Part shown: piece by piece, positions 15,326 through 24,815 of the stretch
How the letters are laid out: each line of letters begins with the position of its first letter
How positions within the stretch are numbered: the first letter of the stretch is position 1
Assembly (NCBI RefSeq): GCF_012726265.1
Contig: NZ_JAASAG010000001.1
Coordinates: 434,001 to 498,000, forward strand
DNA from: Streptomyces sp. HNM0575
Lineage (GTDB): Bacteria > Actinomycetota > Actinomycetes > Streptomycetales > Streptomycetaceae
Reading direction: 5' to 3'
DNA: 64,000 nt
Notes under the pieces: generated by a model
Told to the model about the DNA's origin: nothing
What the model saw: only the letters and a program-made list of their open reading frames with translations
Database searches by the model: none
Translations under genes and position numbers: made by a program

Positions 15326-16453
15326 ATGACGTACGACACCCCGCTTTCCCCTCGCCCCCTCAGCCACCTCACGCAGGAGGCGCAGCCCCGCCTGCTGACC
15401 GCCGCCGCCCTGCGCGAGCACGGGATCTCCGCGGCAGCCGCCGACGAGCGCTGCCGTCCCGGAGGCCCCTGGCAACTGCTGCTGCCCGGCGTCTATCTGC
15501 TCCGGCCCGGCCCCCCGACCAGTGACGAACGCCTGCGTGCGGCGCTGCTCTACGCGGGCGGCGAGTGCCCCTCGATCCCCGCACAGCAGGGGAACGTGGA
15601 CTGTACGGGCCGCACCCTCGCAGCCGGTCTCCGCGCACGGACCCCCTCCGGGGCCGCCGCCTCCGCCGCCTCCGCGGCCCCGTACTGCCCGCCGCCCGAG
15701 GTGCCGGACGCGATGATCACCGGCCTCGCGGCCCTCACCCTGCACGGCTTCACCGGCGCACCCCCGCTGCGCACCCTCGACCGCATCGACGTGCTCGTAC
15801 CGCGGACCAGGCGCCCGCGCTCCACGGGATGCGTCCACATCGTGCGCGGCCAGAGCCTGCCGGACCCCGAGGAGATCACCGGGCTCCCCGTGGCGCCAGT
15901 GGCGCGCGCGCTCGCCGACACCGTCGCGGGACTGACGGACGCGGGAGTGGTACGGCGGCTGCTGCTGGAGTCCGTGCGCAACGGGCACTGCGAAGCAGGC
16001 GCCGTGGTCGGGGAGTTGCTGCGGGCGAGGCTGCTGGGCAGGCCCCATGTGCGGGAGGCCGTCGACGCGCTCGTGGCGGAGAGCCGCGCCCTTGCCGAGG
16101 GACTGCTCTACGAGATGGTCTTCCGCCACCGCCTCCCCGATCCCTGCTGGAACGTCGAACTGCGCCTCCCCGGCGGCCCCCGGCTGGGCGGCGTGGACGC
16201 CTACTGGCCGGAACAGGCCGTCGCACTCGAACTGGACACCCGCACGCCCCGTCCGCACCTGGACGGGGACGCGCAGTGGTCCGAGTACGCGCGCAAGCGG
16301 GAGGCCCTGGAAGGGCTCGGCATCACGGTCGTGCACCTCACGCCCGGGAAGCTGCGCGAAGGGCTCGGCCAGCAGGCCGCGATCGTGCGCACGGCGCTGA
16401 TGACCGCCGTCGAGCGGGAGCCGGCCGAGTACGTGACGGTGACGCCGCGCTGA
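15326..16453 (+). CDS. AbiEi-antitoxin-like / DUF559-like protein, hypothetical
   Basis: 375 residues from ATG 15326; a TTG at 15257 in the same frame is less likely. The N-terminal 90 residues (LREHGISAAAADERCRPGGPWQLLLPGVYLL) resemble the winged-helix of AbiEi-type antitoxins. The middle (AALTLHGF, IDVLVPRTRR) is the typical second part of that family. The C-terminus (GGVDAYWPEQAVALELD, YARKREALEGLGITVVHLT) looks like the DUF559/Vsr-type nuclease-like fold with D and E-x-D positions. These proteins are common and usually solitary in actinomycetes, and no AbiEii-like toxin is adjacent here. An Ala-rich insertion is present. Role unknown. Confidence 0.7.
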   Translation: MTYDTPLSPRPLSHLTQEAQPRLLTAAALREHGISAAAADERCRPGGPWQLLLPGVYLLRPGPPTSDERLRAALLYAGGECPSIPAQQGNVDCTGRTLAAGLRARTPSGAAASAASAAPYCPPPEVPDAMITGLAALTLHGFTGAPPLRTLDRIDVLVPRTRRPRSTGCVHIVRGQSLPDPEEITGLPVAPVARALADTVAGLTDAGVVRRLLLESVRNGHCEAGAVVGELLRARLLGRPHVREAVDALVAESRALAEGLLYEMVFRHRLPDPCWNVELRLPGGPRLGGVDAYWPEQAVALELDTRTPRPHLDGDAQWSEYARKREALEGLGITVVHLTPGKLREGLGQQAAIVRTALMTAVEREPAEYVTVTPR

Positions 16454-16561
16454 CGTGGGCGGGCGTGGGCGGGGCACGGCCGACTGCGTATGGCCGCCCG
16501 CGTGTGGCCCGTGCGTGCGCGCGTGCGCTGGGCGTTTCGCTGCGCGTTGGCGGCGCCCTCG

Positions 16562-17707
16562 CTAACCGCAGAACTCCGCCTCGATCAGCTCCTTCGTATC
16601 GCCCGACCAGTCGCCGTTGAGGTGGAACGCGGCGGTGTGCGAGCCGTCGGCCGTCGTGACGGCGGTCGAGATCGAGCCCTGGATGGTGCCCTCGTGACCC
16701 CACACCGTCGTCCCGCAGGAGAGGCGGTGCTCGGTCAGTCCCAGCCCGTAGCGGTTGTGCTTGTCGGCGGGGACCGTGGACTTCATCTCGGCCAGCTGCC
16801 GCGGCGGCACCACGTCGCCGCGGACCAGCGCCCGAACGAAGCGGACCAGGTCGCCCGTTGAGGAGATCATCTCGCCGGAGGCACCGGCGAGGGATGGGTC
16901 GAGCGCGGTGACGTCGTGGACAGGGGTCCGCGCATGCCTGTCGCCGGACTGTGCGGTGCCCTGGGAGAGCGTCGAGTACGCGTGCCCGTGCGGTACGGGG
17001 ATCCGGGGGGAGTCGCCGGGCAGCGACGTGTCGTGGAGCTTCAGCGGGCGGATCACGCGCCGTTCGATCTCGTGCGCGTACGAGTGGCCGGTCGCCTTCG
17101 CTATCACCATGCCGGCGAGTACGTAATTGGTGTTGGAGTAGCCCCAGTCGGTGCCGGGTGCGAAGCGGCGCGGATGCGACATGGCCGTACGTATCAGGGA
17201 CCGGGGGGAGTGCGAGTCGTAGCGGTTCGCGGCGAACCGCGGCCCGAAGTAGTCGCGCCGCAGGCGGGGATCGGCGGTGAAGTCGTACAACCCGCTGGTG
17301 TGCCCGAGGAGTTGGCGGAGGGTGACGAGCCGCCCGTCCTGGCCGCGGCCCCGCACGACGCCGGGCAGCCAGCGTTCGACGGGCGAGTCCAGGTCGACCT
17401 TGCCCTCCGACTCCAGCTGGAGCAGCACGGTGGCGACGAACGGCTTCGTCAGGCTGCCGATGCGGAACTTGTCGTGCGGCATGGGCGGCCGGCGCGTCGA
17501 GGTGTCGGCGACGCCCGAGGCGCCGTGCCAGACGCCGCCGCCGTCCTGGGCCTGGCCCAACACGCCCGGCACGCCCTCCTGTTGGACCTGGGCGTCCATC
17601 GCGTCCTGCGCGGACGCGTGTCCCGCGTCCGCGGCCGCCGAGGAACTCACGGAGAAGGCCGCCACGGCGGTGGCCACCAGGGCGACGACGGTGGAGCGCA
17701 CGGACAT
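16562..17707 (-). CDS. Secreted serine hydrolase (beta-lactamase / DD-peptidase family)
   Basis: 381 residues, ATG 17707. Signal peptide MSVRSTVVALVATAVAAFSVSS... with cleavage near SSAAADA. Penicillin-recognising motifs are present: SLTK (SxxK nucleophile near residue 87), YSNTNY (YxN) and HEG (third motif, in place of KTG). The set is that of class C beta-lactamases, the R61-type D-Ala-D-Ala carboxypeptidase and related esterases. It acts outside the membrane, either on peptidoglycan peptides or an ester. The gene is 9 bp from the end of the next upstream gene, the EamA transporter (stop 17717), and shares its direction, so may be co-transcribed. Confidence 0.87.
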   Translation of the reverse strand: MSVRSTVVALVATAVAAFSVSSSAAADAGHASAQDAMDAQVQQEGVPGVLGQAQDGGGVWHGASGVADTSTRRPPMPHDKFRIGSLTKPFVATVLLQLESEGKVDLDSPVERWLPGVVRGRGQDGRLVTLRQLLGHTSGLYDFTADPRLRRDYFGPRFAANRYDSHSPRSLIRTAMSHPRRFAPGTDWGYSNTNYVLAGMVIAKATGHSYAHEIERRVIRPLKLHDTSLPGDSPRIPVPHGHAYSTLSQGTAQSGDRHARTPVHDVTALDPSLAGASGEMISSTGDLVRFVRALVRGDVVPPRQLAEMKSTVPADKHNRYGLGLTEHRLSCGTTVWGHEGTIQGSISTAVTTADGSHTAAFHLNGDWSGDTKELIEAEFCG

Positions 17708-17716
17708 GCGACGACT

Positions 17717-18943
17717 CTAATGATCCGTACGCGTGGTGCGCCATATCGCGAGAACGACCAGGACACAGCCCGCGTACTGGGTGGGAGTGGGGCGTTCGGC
17801 GAGGAAACCGACGCCGAAGAGGAGCGCCAGGACCGGCTGGAGAAGCAGCAGCGTGGCCCCCTTGTCGGGGGCGAGACGGGGCAGCGCCGGGTTGATCAGC
17901 AGCCAGGCCACGACCTGGCCGAGGAAGGCCATCGGTATCAGCCACCCCCACGCCGGCCAGCCGGGGTCGACGTCCACGCCCGTCCACAGCGCCCCGAGCG
18001 CACCGGCGCCGATGGCGGCGGCGAACGTGGCGGCGCAGACGGGGGTCACGGTATGGGAGCGGGCGGGGGTGCGGGTGCGGGTGCCGGAAGCGGCGGTGCC
18101 GGTGCCGGGTGCGCTGGTGCCGGGTGCGCTGGTGCCCGTGCGCGAGGTGCGGGTGCCGGTGCCCGATGCGCGGGCGGTGTCCCGGATCTCCTCCGGGCTT
18201 GCGGCGGACGGCAGTCGGGAACCGCCCGCACGGCCGCCGGCGCCCTCGCCGCCGAGCCGTATCAGGAAGAGATAGCCCGCGAAGGCCACGCCCGCGACGG
18301 TGCCGAACAGCACTCCCGAGACCGGGTCAGTACCCGGCTCCGCACGCCCGACGGCGCCGCCCGCCAGCGCCAGCCCGGCCAGCAGTACGGACGCGGTCGG
18401 CCAGAACCGGCGCGCGATCCGCACCCCGGTCAGGAACCGTGCCAGCAGCGGGAAGACGATCAGCTGGACGTTGAGCAGCAGCGTCGCCACGCCCGCGCCC
18501 AGGTCGTGGATGCTCTGCACCCAGCACACGTAGTCGAGGCCGAGCAGCGTGCCCGCCGCGAGGTCGAGCGCGAGCAGCCGCGCGGGGCGCCGCCCGAGGC
18601 GGCGGCACTCCAGGTATGCCATCGGCGCGAGCGCCACCAGCGCGAGGGCGCACCGCAGGAACGCGGCGGTGCCCGCGTTCACCTCGGAGAGCTTGATGAA
18701 CATGCCGGAGGACGAGGTGCACGCCGCCCCGGCCACCACCATCAGCGCGGGGCCGCCCTGCCGGGCAGGCGGCCGCTCCCGCCCGCGCGCGGGCCCGGCC
18801 GGGGGCACGGACACGGGGTCCGCTCCGTGCCCGGCGACCGGTCCGTCCCCGCTCACGGGTCCCGTTCCGGCTCCCGGTGTCCGCCCTTCCGGGCCCTCCG
18901 GCGCGGGCCGCCCCGTCGTTCCGCCGCTCTCGGTACGTGCCAT
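17717..18943 (-). CDS. EamA/DMT-family transporter
   Basis: 408 residues from ATG 18943; earlier in-frame starts run into the 139-bp repeat region and are not credible. After a Pro/Gly-rich N-terminal tail of about 65 residues there are ten predicted membrane helices in two EamA halves (ALMVVAGAACTSSSGMFIKLS; later PTPTQYAGCVLVVLAIW). The family exports or imports small metabolites; substrate not predictable. A Thr/Ser/Gly/Arg low-complexity cytoplasmic insertion of about 60 residues (18055-18180 on DNA) separates the halves, unusually long. Followed closely by the serine hydrolase gene. Confidence 0.83.
   Translation of the reverse strand: MARTESGGTTGRPAPEGPEGRTPGAGTGPVSGDGPVAGHGADPVSVPPAGPARGRERPPARQGGPALMVVAGAACTSSSGMFIKLSEVNAGTAAFLRCALALVALAPMAYLECRRLGRRPARLLALDLAAGTLLGLDYVCWVQSIHDLGAGVATLLLNVQLIVFPLLARFLTGVRIARRFWPTASVLLAGLALAGGAVGRAEPGTDPVSGVLFGTVAGVAFAGYLFLIRLGGEGAGGRAGGSRLPSAASPEEIRDTARASGTGTRTSRTGTSAPGTSAPGTGTAASGTRTRTPARSHTVTPVCAATFAAAIGAGALGALWTGVDVDPGWPAWGWLIPMAFLGQVVAWLLINPALPRLAPDKGATLLLLQPVLALLFGVGFLAERPTPTQYAGCVLVVLAIWRTTRTDH
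18055..18180 (-). repeat. GC-rich microsatellite in EamA transporter gene
   Basis: Reiterated GGTGCGGGTGCC/GGTGCCGGGTGCGCT units in frame, encoding Gly/Thr/Ser/Ala/Pro repeats in the loop between transporter halves. Confidence 0.75.
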
Positions 18944-19062
18944 GCCTGCCACTGTGCCCCTCGGCCCGCGCGAGCGACAGCGCGCAGCCGCCCGGACTCC
19001 ACCCAACCCCGAACCGGCTCCCTCTCCGCCGGGTACGCCCGCGGGTAGCCGAGCCACCGCTC

Positions 19063-19419
19063 GCATGTGCCCCCCCGCCCGGTGCCCGGAGCGGGCGGGG
19101 CCGAACGTGGGGTGTGTGGCCGTGAGTTGGGGCCGTACTGCCCTCCGGGGTGGGTCCCGTGATGCCGGGGGTCTGTCCGGTGATCGGCCGGAGGCCGGGT
19201 GCATGGGTCCGTCCCGCCCGGTGCCCGGAGCGGGTGGGGCCGAACGTGGGGTGTGTGGCCGTGAGTTGGGGCCGGACTGCCCTCCGGGGTGGGTCCCGTG
19301 ATGCCGGGGGTCTGTCCGGTGATCGGCCGGAGGCCGGGCGCATGGGTCCGTCCCGCCTGGTGCCCGGAGCGGGTGGGGCCGAACGTGCGGTGTATGGCCG
19401 CGAGTTGGGGCCGGACTGC
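19063..19419. repeat. 139-bp intergenic tandem repeat, about 2.5 copies
   Basis: The segment starting GGTGCCCGGAGCGGG recurs at 19081, 19220 and 19359, an exact 139-bp period. The first two copies are near-identical; the third breaks off after 19419. A partial unit precedes the first copy (19063-19080). 139 is not a multiple of three, so the repeat is not coding. Confidence 0.95.
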
Positions 19420-19813
19420 TGCCGCAGCGAGCCCCGCGTTGCCCGGGGTCCGTCCGGCCGCCGGGTCTCCGCAAGGCGGGCGTGGCCCCCGCCGCACCGC
19501 CGTTTCGCACCGCCGGGCCCAACTCCCCATCGCGGGGATGCAGGCCCACGGCCGGAGGCTGGCGGCCCGGCGCCGGGCCGCGCGTTCGCGTCCGTGTCGT
19601 ACCGGGCCGTGGCGGGCCGCCGCGTGGCTGCCGGGGGCGGCGTGTGCGGTGGCCGTTCTGCTCAGGTACGGGTTCCGGGGGCCGCGCAGTGGCCCCGCTC
19701 GCATCGCCGGAGGGATGTCGGTGCGAGCGGGGCCGGTCCTGCGCCACCGGCCGCGGGCGGTGGCGCCCTTGTCACCCCCACGGCCCGGTCGGCCGACCCG
19801 CGGCGGCAGCCGC
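19420..19813. other. Intergenic, no gene supported
   Basis: About 390 bp between the repeat array and the metallophosphoesterase stop. Open frames here are GC-driven and resemble no family. I see no clear hairpin or site. Confidence 0.4.
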
Positions 19814-21559
19814 TCACGGCTTCGGCAGCAGCAGCTCCACGTTGCGGTCGTCCGGCTCGCCGCCCAGGTCCTGGCGGGCGCCGGGGGAGTTGAGAGCCAG
19901 TTCGCGGTACAGGGAGGCGAGGCCGGTCTGTGAGAGGTCGTGGAAGTCGGTGCGGGCCGGTGCCGAGGACTCGATGAGCGTGGCGAACAGCGACAGCGTC
20001 CCGTCCCCGTTGTCGGTTAGCTCCAGCGTCCGCGCCAGCTGGGGGAAGTCGATGTGGGAGGCGGTGGAGACCTCCCAGAACGTACGGCGCGGTCTGATCC
20101 GGTTCTTGTGGCTGTGGCCGTTGATCCAGGCCACCACATGCGGATTGCGGTTCAGCAGCGACATCAGCCGGTCGCCGCCGTCGGGGATGGTGGTGCTGGT
20201 GTGGTGGCTGAAGAGCAGCACGTACGTGCCCTTGTCGTGCTCCTCCTTCAACCGGCGCTCCAGCCAGGCGTATTGGGCGTCGCCCACGCTGCCCGGGTAG
20301 CCGCCGTCGTGCCGGGTCGTGTCCAGGCTGATGCCCGTGACGCCCTCGGCGACCCGGAAGGTGTAGTAGAGGCGGTCCTCGGCGAGGTTGGCCTCGGTGT
20401 AGCCGTGCCCCACGGGGCCCGCGCCCTTGTACCGCTTGCGCATGTGGGCGCGCACCCAGTCCTTCCTGGTGAACGGCGCACGTCCCAGGTCGGCTGTGAC
20501 GCGCCGCATCCTGCGGGAGTCCATCCGCGAGCGCAGCGCCTCCTTGAGCTGTTCGCCCTTCGGGTCGCCGCCGTCCTCGACAGTGCTCCACAGGCGTGCG
20601 GCCTCCGCCTGCGAGTCCAGCTCCATCAGCTTCCGCCCGCCGACGGCGAAGTCGGCGAAGAAGCCGTCACCGGCGTAGCAACCCCCGGGCAGGGAGTCGT
20701 GGTTGCCGGAGGTGGAGTACCAGGGCAGCGCCAGCCCGGGGCTGTTGACCTCGCGTATCGAGGCCTTCAGATAGCCGTCGATGCGGGGGAAGCCCAACGC
20801 CTTGTCATCGTCGCGGAGTTCGTCCTCCGGCTGCCAGTAGATCTTCAGCGCGCTGTTCTGCACGCCTTCGTACGCGTCGACGTCGCCGGTGTTCGGCGTG
20901 ATGCGTCCGCCGGTCATCGCCGTGAGGAACCAGTCGAGTTCGGCACGGCAGTTGTTGTCGGTGTTGTCGCCGGTCGTGACGACGAAGGAGAGCGGCTCGC
21001 CGGTCGCCGGGCCCCCGCGCAGCCGGTTGACCCGCTCGATCAGGGAGACGGCGCCCGCGACGGACAGCGCCTCCTGCGGACGCCAGGCGCTGGTGGTCTC
21101 GGTGCGCAGGTACTCGTAGCGCAGCGGGTGCTGCACGTCGACCATGTGCAGATCCGTGAACTGCACGAAGGACGCGAGCGTCCGCCGCTTCTCCGTACGG
21201 CCCGCGCGTGCCTGCGCGAGGTCCGTGCGTATGAGCCGCTTCCAGCCGGGGCCGTCGCCGAGCCGCCGGTAGCCGTCGGGGTTGCCGCGCGGGGTGGAGA
21301 CCCGGGCGAGCGTCGTGCCCTCGGGCGAGGGCTCCACCGGTTCGTTGCGGGTGACGGGCGCCTGCGCCCGTGCGCGTGCGGCGCGTGCGCGGGCCGAGGC
21401 ACCCGGCGACGCGGCGGCCCTGTGCGGCTGGCCGGCACTGGCGGAGCCGCTGTTGAACACTGTTCCGGCCCCCAGGGCGGAGGCCGCCCCGGCGGCGCCG
21501 ATCGTGAGGAGGGTGCGGCGGTGGGGCAGACGGGTCTGCCGCCGGCTGCTGCGGTCCAT
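19814..21559 (-). CDS. Secreted metallophosphoesterase (TIGR03767-like)
   Basis: 581 residues, ATG 21559. A twin-arginine-like N-terminus (SSRRQTRLPHRRTLLTIGAAGAASALGAGTVF, read as two parts: RR motif then hydrophobic stretch) suggests Tat or Sec export. Calcineurin-like metal motifs appear in order: FTDLHMVD, TTGDNTDN, STSGNHDS, LLFSHHTS and NGHSHKN. The family hydrolyses phosphomonoesters or diesters with a two-metal centre. An Ala/Arg-rich segment follows the signal. Transcribed alone and divergent from pepN across 390 bp. The precise substrate is unknown. Confidence 0.85.
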   Translation of the reverse strand: MDRSSRRQTRLPHRRTLLTIGAAGAASALGAGTVFNSGSASAGQPHRAAASPGASARARAARARAQAPVTRNEPVEPSPEGTTLARVSTPRGNPDGYRRLGDGPGWKRLIRTDLAQARAGRTEKRRTLASFVQFTDLHMVDVQHPLRYEYLRTETTSAWRPQEALSVAGAVSLIERVNRLRGGPATGEPLSFVVTTGDNTDNNCRAELDWFLTAMTGGRITPNTGDVDAYEGVQNSALKIYWQPEDELRDDDKALGFPRIDGYLKASIREVNSPGLALPWYSTSGNHDSLPGGCYAGDGFFADFAVGGRKLMELDSQAEAARLWSTVEDGGDPKGEQLKEALRSRMDSRRMRRVTADLGRAPFTRKDWVRAHMRKRYKGAGPVGHGYTEANLAEDRLYYTFRVAEGVTGISLDTTRHDGGYPGSVGDAQYAWLERRLKEEHDKGTYVLLFSHHTSTTIPDGGDRLMSLLNRNPHVVAWINGHSHKNRIRPRRTFWEVSTASHIDFPQLARTLELTDNGDGTLSLFATLIESSAPARTDFHDLSQTGLASLYRELALNSPGARQDLGGEPDDRNVELLLPKP

Positions 21560-21949
21560 GCGGGCTGCCTCTCCTGTGATGACGCGAAGTCGTCGCGTGC
21601 CGTGCCGTGCCGCGCCTCCGCCGTCGGTGCGTGCCGGCTCGGAACGACCCGCTCACCAGGGATGTTTGGCATCCGGAGTGACCTGCGTCTGAACGACGGC
21701 GGAACGCCGCAAGCCCATCGGCACTCATGGATCACCATCCGGAACCCGCGCCTCCTCCCCGTTGCCCGCCTCCGGCCGGCCGTCGCCCTGCCGCTCATCC
21801 GCCGTTCACTTCGCCGCATACGGGTGCCGCGTCCGTGGCACCCCGCCTGCGGTCGCGCGGTGGACGGGCGGGAACATCGCAACGTGGCCACGTGGAAGGA
21901 TGTCCGAACGACGACATCGTGAGATCGCGAGAGCAGGGGAGAGCACCAG
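21560..21949. other. Divergent intergenic region
   Basis: 390 bp between the metallophosphoesterase and pepN starts. It holds the perfect 12-bp palindrome ACGTGGCCACGT (21882-21893), 57 bp before the pepN start, a possible operator. No gene is supported. Confidence 0.5.
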
Positions 21950-24532
21950 GTGCCTGGCACGAATCTGACACGCGAGGAGGCCCGCCGGCGCGCGCAGCTC
22001 CTCCGCGTGGACTCCTACGGGATCGAACTGGATCTGAGCGGCGCACAGGAAGGGGGCACTTTCCGCTCCCGTACGCTCGTCCGCTTCGAGGCCGCGGAGG
22101 CGGCCTCCAGCTTCATCGATCTGGTGGCCCCCGAGGTGCACGAGATCACCCTCAACGGGCGGCCGTTGGACCCGGCCGAGGTCTTCGCCGACTCGCGCAT
22201 CGCGCTGGACGGGCTCGCCGAGGGCGCCAACGAGCTGCTGGTCGTGGCGGACTGCGCCTACACCAACACCGGTGAGGGCCTGCACCGCTTCGTCGACCCG
22301 GTCGACCAGCAGGCGTACCTCTACACGCAGTTCGAGGTGCCGGACGCCCGGCGGGTCTTCGCCAGCTTCGAGCAGCCCGATCTGAAGGCCACGTTCCAGT
22401 TCACCGTGCGTGCACCCGAGGGCTGGACGGTGATCTCGAACTCCCCGGCCCCACAGCCCGAGGACGGGCTGTGGCGCTTCGAGCCGACGCCGCGCATCTC
22501 CTCGTACATCACGGCGATCGTGGCCGGCCCGTACCACTCGGTGCACACCACCTGGGAGGGCGGCGGCCGCTCCATCCCGCTGGGCGTCTACTGCCGTCCC
22601 TCGCTGGCCGAACACCTCGACGCGGACGCGATCTTCGAGGTGACCCGGCAGGGATTCGACTGGTTCCAGGAGAAGTTCGACTACCCGTACCCGTTCGCCA
22701 AGTACGACCAGCTCTTCGTCCCGGAGTTCAACGCCGGCGCCATGGAGAACGCCGGCGCCGTCACCATCCGCGACCAGTACGTCTTCCGCTCCAAGGTCAC
22801 CGACGCCGCCTACGAGGCGCGCGCGGAGACGATCCTGCACGAGCTGGCCCACATGTGGTTCGGCGACCTCGTGACGATGGAGTGGTGGAACGACCTGTGG
22901 CTCAACGAGTCGTTCGCCACGTACACCTCGGTGGCCTGCCTGGCCGCCGCGCCCGGCTCCCGCTGGCCGCACGCGTGGACGACGTTCGCCAACCAGATGA
23001 AGACCTGGGCCTACCGGCAGGACCAGCTGCCGTCCACGCACCCGATCATGGCGGAGATCCGCGACCTGGACGACGTGCTGGTCAACTTCGACGGCATCAC
23101 GTACGCCAAGGGCGCGTCGGTGCTGAAGCAGCTCGTCGCCTACGTCGGCGAGGACGCCTTCTTCAGCGGTGTGCAGCGCTACTTCAAGCGGCACGAGTGG
23201 GGCAACACCCGCCTGAGCGATCTGCTCGGGGCCCTGGAGGAGACCTCCGGGCGCGATCTGACGGCCTGGTCGAAGGCGTGGCTGGAGACCGCGGGCATCA
23301 ACGTGCTGCGCCCCGAGATCGAGACCGACGCGGACGGCGTCATCACCTCCTTCGCCGTGCGGCAGGAGACGCCGGCGCTGCCCCCGGGAGCCACCGGTGA
23401 GCCGACGCTGCGGCCGCACCGCATCCGCGTCGGCGGGTACGACCTGGAGGACGGCCGGCTGCGGTCCGTACAGCGCGTCGAGACGGACGTGACGGGCGAC
23501 CGCACCGAGGTGGACGACTGGGTGGGACGCAAGCGCCCGGACGTGATCCTCCTCAACGACGGGGACCTCTCGTACGCCAAGGTCCGGCTCGACGACCGCT
23601 CGCTGGAGACGGTCAAGCGGCACATCGGGGGCTTCGAGGAGTCCCTGCCGCGCGCCCTGTGCTGGGCCTCCGCCTGGGACATGACGCGCGACGCGGAGCT
23701 GTCCGCCCGCGGCTATCTGGACCTCGTGCTCTCCGGCATCGGCAAGGAGCCGGACATCGGTCTGGTGCAGTCGCTGCAACGGCAGGTCAAGCTCGCCCTC
23801 GACCTGTACGCCGACCCGGGGTGGCGGGAGACCGGCCTCCTGCGCTGGTCCGAGGCGGCACTCGAGCAGCTGCGCGCCGCGGAGCCCGGCAGCGACCACC
23901 AGCTCGCGTGGACGCGCGCGTTCGCCTCGGCCGCCCGTACGGACGCCCAACTGGCCGTGCTGGAAGGCCTGTTGAGCGGAGAGGAGACGATCGAGGGCCT
24001 GACCGTCGACACGGAGCTGCGCTGGGCGCTGCTGCACCGTCTCGCCGCCACGGGCCGTGCGGGCGACAAGGAGATCGCCGCGGAGCTGGAGCGCGACGCG
24101 ACCTCGGCGGGCGAGCGCTACGCGGCGATGGCGCGGGCCGCGCGGCCCACCGAGGAGGCCAAGACCGAGGCGTGGGCGTCGGTGGTCGGCAGCGGTGCGG
24201 CGGCGGAGACGGGCCTGCCGAACGCCGTGCAGGAGGCGGTCATCGGAGGGTTCCTCCAGACCGACCAGAGGGAGCTGCTCGCCCCGTACGCGGAGAAGTA
24301 CTTCGACGTCGTCAAGGACATCTGGGAGCAGCGCAGCCACGAGATGGCGCAGCAGATCGCGGTGGGGCTGTACCCCGCGCTCCAGGTCTCCCAGGAGACG
24401 CTCGACGCGACCGACGCGTGGCTGGAGCGGGCCGAGCCGGGCGCGGCGCTGCGGCGGCTCGTGACGGAGTCGCGCGCGGGCGTCGAACGGGCGCTGCGCG
24501 CACAGAAGGCGGACGCGGCGGCGGCCGGCTGA
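21950..24532 (+). CDS. pepN: Aminopeptidase N (M1 family), paralogue 1
   Basis: 860 residues. GTG at 21950 has AGGGGA at 21935-21940. Cytoplasmic M1 metallopeptidase: exopeptidase motif GAMEN at residues 263-267; zinc site H297-E298-L-A-H301 with third ligand E320 (NESFATY). The C-terminal half is the helical ERAP1-like domain. It removes N-terminal residues, especially Ala, Leu or Lys, from peptides, finishing degradation begun by Clp and other proteases. A second, diverged copy is 2.6 kb downstream in the opposite direction. Followed by a cluster of strong hairpins. Confidence 0.96.
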   Translation: MPGTNLTREEARRRAQLLRVDSYGIELDLSGAQEGGTFRSRTLVRFEAAEAASSFIDLVAPEVHEITLNGRPLDPAEVFADSRIALDGLAEGANELLVVADCAYTNTGEGLHRFVDPVDQQAYLYTQFEVPDARRVFASFEQPDLKATFQFTVRAPEGWTVISNSPAPQPEDGLWRFEPTPRISSYITAIVAGPYHSVHTTWEGGGRSIPLGVYCRPSLAEHLDADAIFEVTRQGFDWFQEKFDYPYPFAKYDQLFVPEFNAGAMENAGAVTIRDQYVFRSKVTDAAYEARAETILHELAHMWFGDLVTMEWWNDLWLNESFATYTSVACLAAAPGSRWPHAWTTFANQMKTWAYRQDQLPSTHPIMAEIRDLDDVLVNFDGITYAKGASVLKQLVAYVGEDAFFSGVQRYFKRHEWGNTRLSDLLGALEETSGRDLTAWSKAWLETAGINVLRPEIETDADGVITSFAVRQETPALPPGATGEPTLRPHRIRVGGYDLEDGRLRSVQRVETDVTGDRTEVDDWVGRKRPDVILLNDGDLSYAKVRLDDRSLETVKRHIGGFEESLPRALCWASAWDMTRDAELSARGYLDLVLSGIGKEPDIGLVQSLQRQVKLALDLYADPGWRETGLLRWSEAALEQLRAAEPGSDHQLAWTRAFASAARTDAQLAVLEGLLSGEETIEGLTVDTELRWALLHRLAATGRAGDKEIAAELERDATSAGERYAAMARAARPTEEAKTEAWASVVGSGAAAETGLPNAVQEAVIGGFLQTDQRELLAPYAEKYFDVVKDIWEQRSHEMAQQIAVGLYPALQVSQETLDATDAWLERAEPGAALRRLVTESRAGVERALRAQKADAAAAG

Positions 24533-24546
24533 CGAAGGGACGGGCC

Positions 24547-24589
24547 GCGCCCGCCGGAACGGGCCGGCCCGCCCCGTTCCGGCGGGCGC
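24547..24589 (+). terminator. Terminator hairpin 1 after pepN
   Basis: Perfect 17-bp stem (24547-24563 with 24573-24589) around a 9-nt loop, starting 15 bp after the pepN stop. Confidence 0.75.
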
Positions 24590-24606
24590 TGCCCGCCCCG
24601 CGCACT

Positions 24607-24652
24607 GCGGCGGCCGGTCACCGGGACGTCCTACCCGGTGACCGGCCGCCGC
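24607..24652. terminator. Hairpin 2 after pepN
   Basis: Perfect 19-bp stem (24607-24625 with 24634-24652) around ACGTCCTA. Confidence 0.65.
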
Positions 24653-24660
24653 CGACGGAC

Positions 24661-24745
24661 CCGGAGCCTCCGGGCCGGGAGTGCCGGACATCCGGCGGCC
24701 CCCCGCGCGGACGGCAGGCCCGGCACTCCGGCCCGGCGGCTCCGG
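24661..24745. other. Hairpin 3 after pepN
   Basis: Long imperfect inverted repeat: 24661-24685 pairs with 24722-24745 with one bulge, loop of 36 nt. Confidence 0.55.
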
Positions 24746-24815
24746 AAGGCTCCCGCCGGCACTGCGCACTGCTCGTACCGGCGTTCACGGCACCGCGCGA
24801 ACCGAGGGCACCCGA

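Noticed and set aside
19063..19419. CRISPR array
   Set aside because: Units are 139 bp and contiguous, with no alternating short repeat and variable spacer, and no cas gene.
19150..19893. Proline/arginine-rich frames inside the 139-bp repeat
   Set aside because: Frame changes between repeat copies; no conserved domain.
21806..24769. A 987-residue frame antisense to pepN
   Set aside because: No family resemblance and composition typical of a GC-driven shadow frame; pepN has full catalytic motifs.
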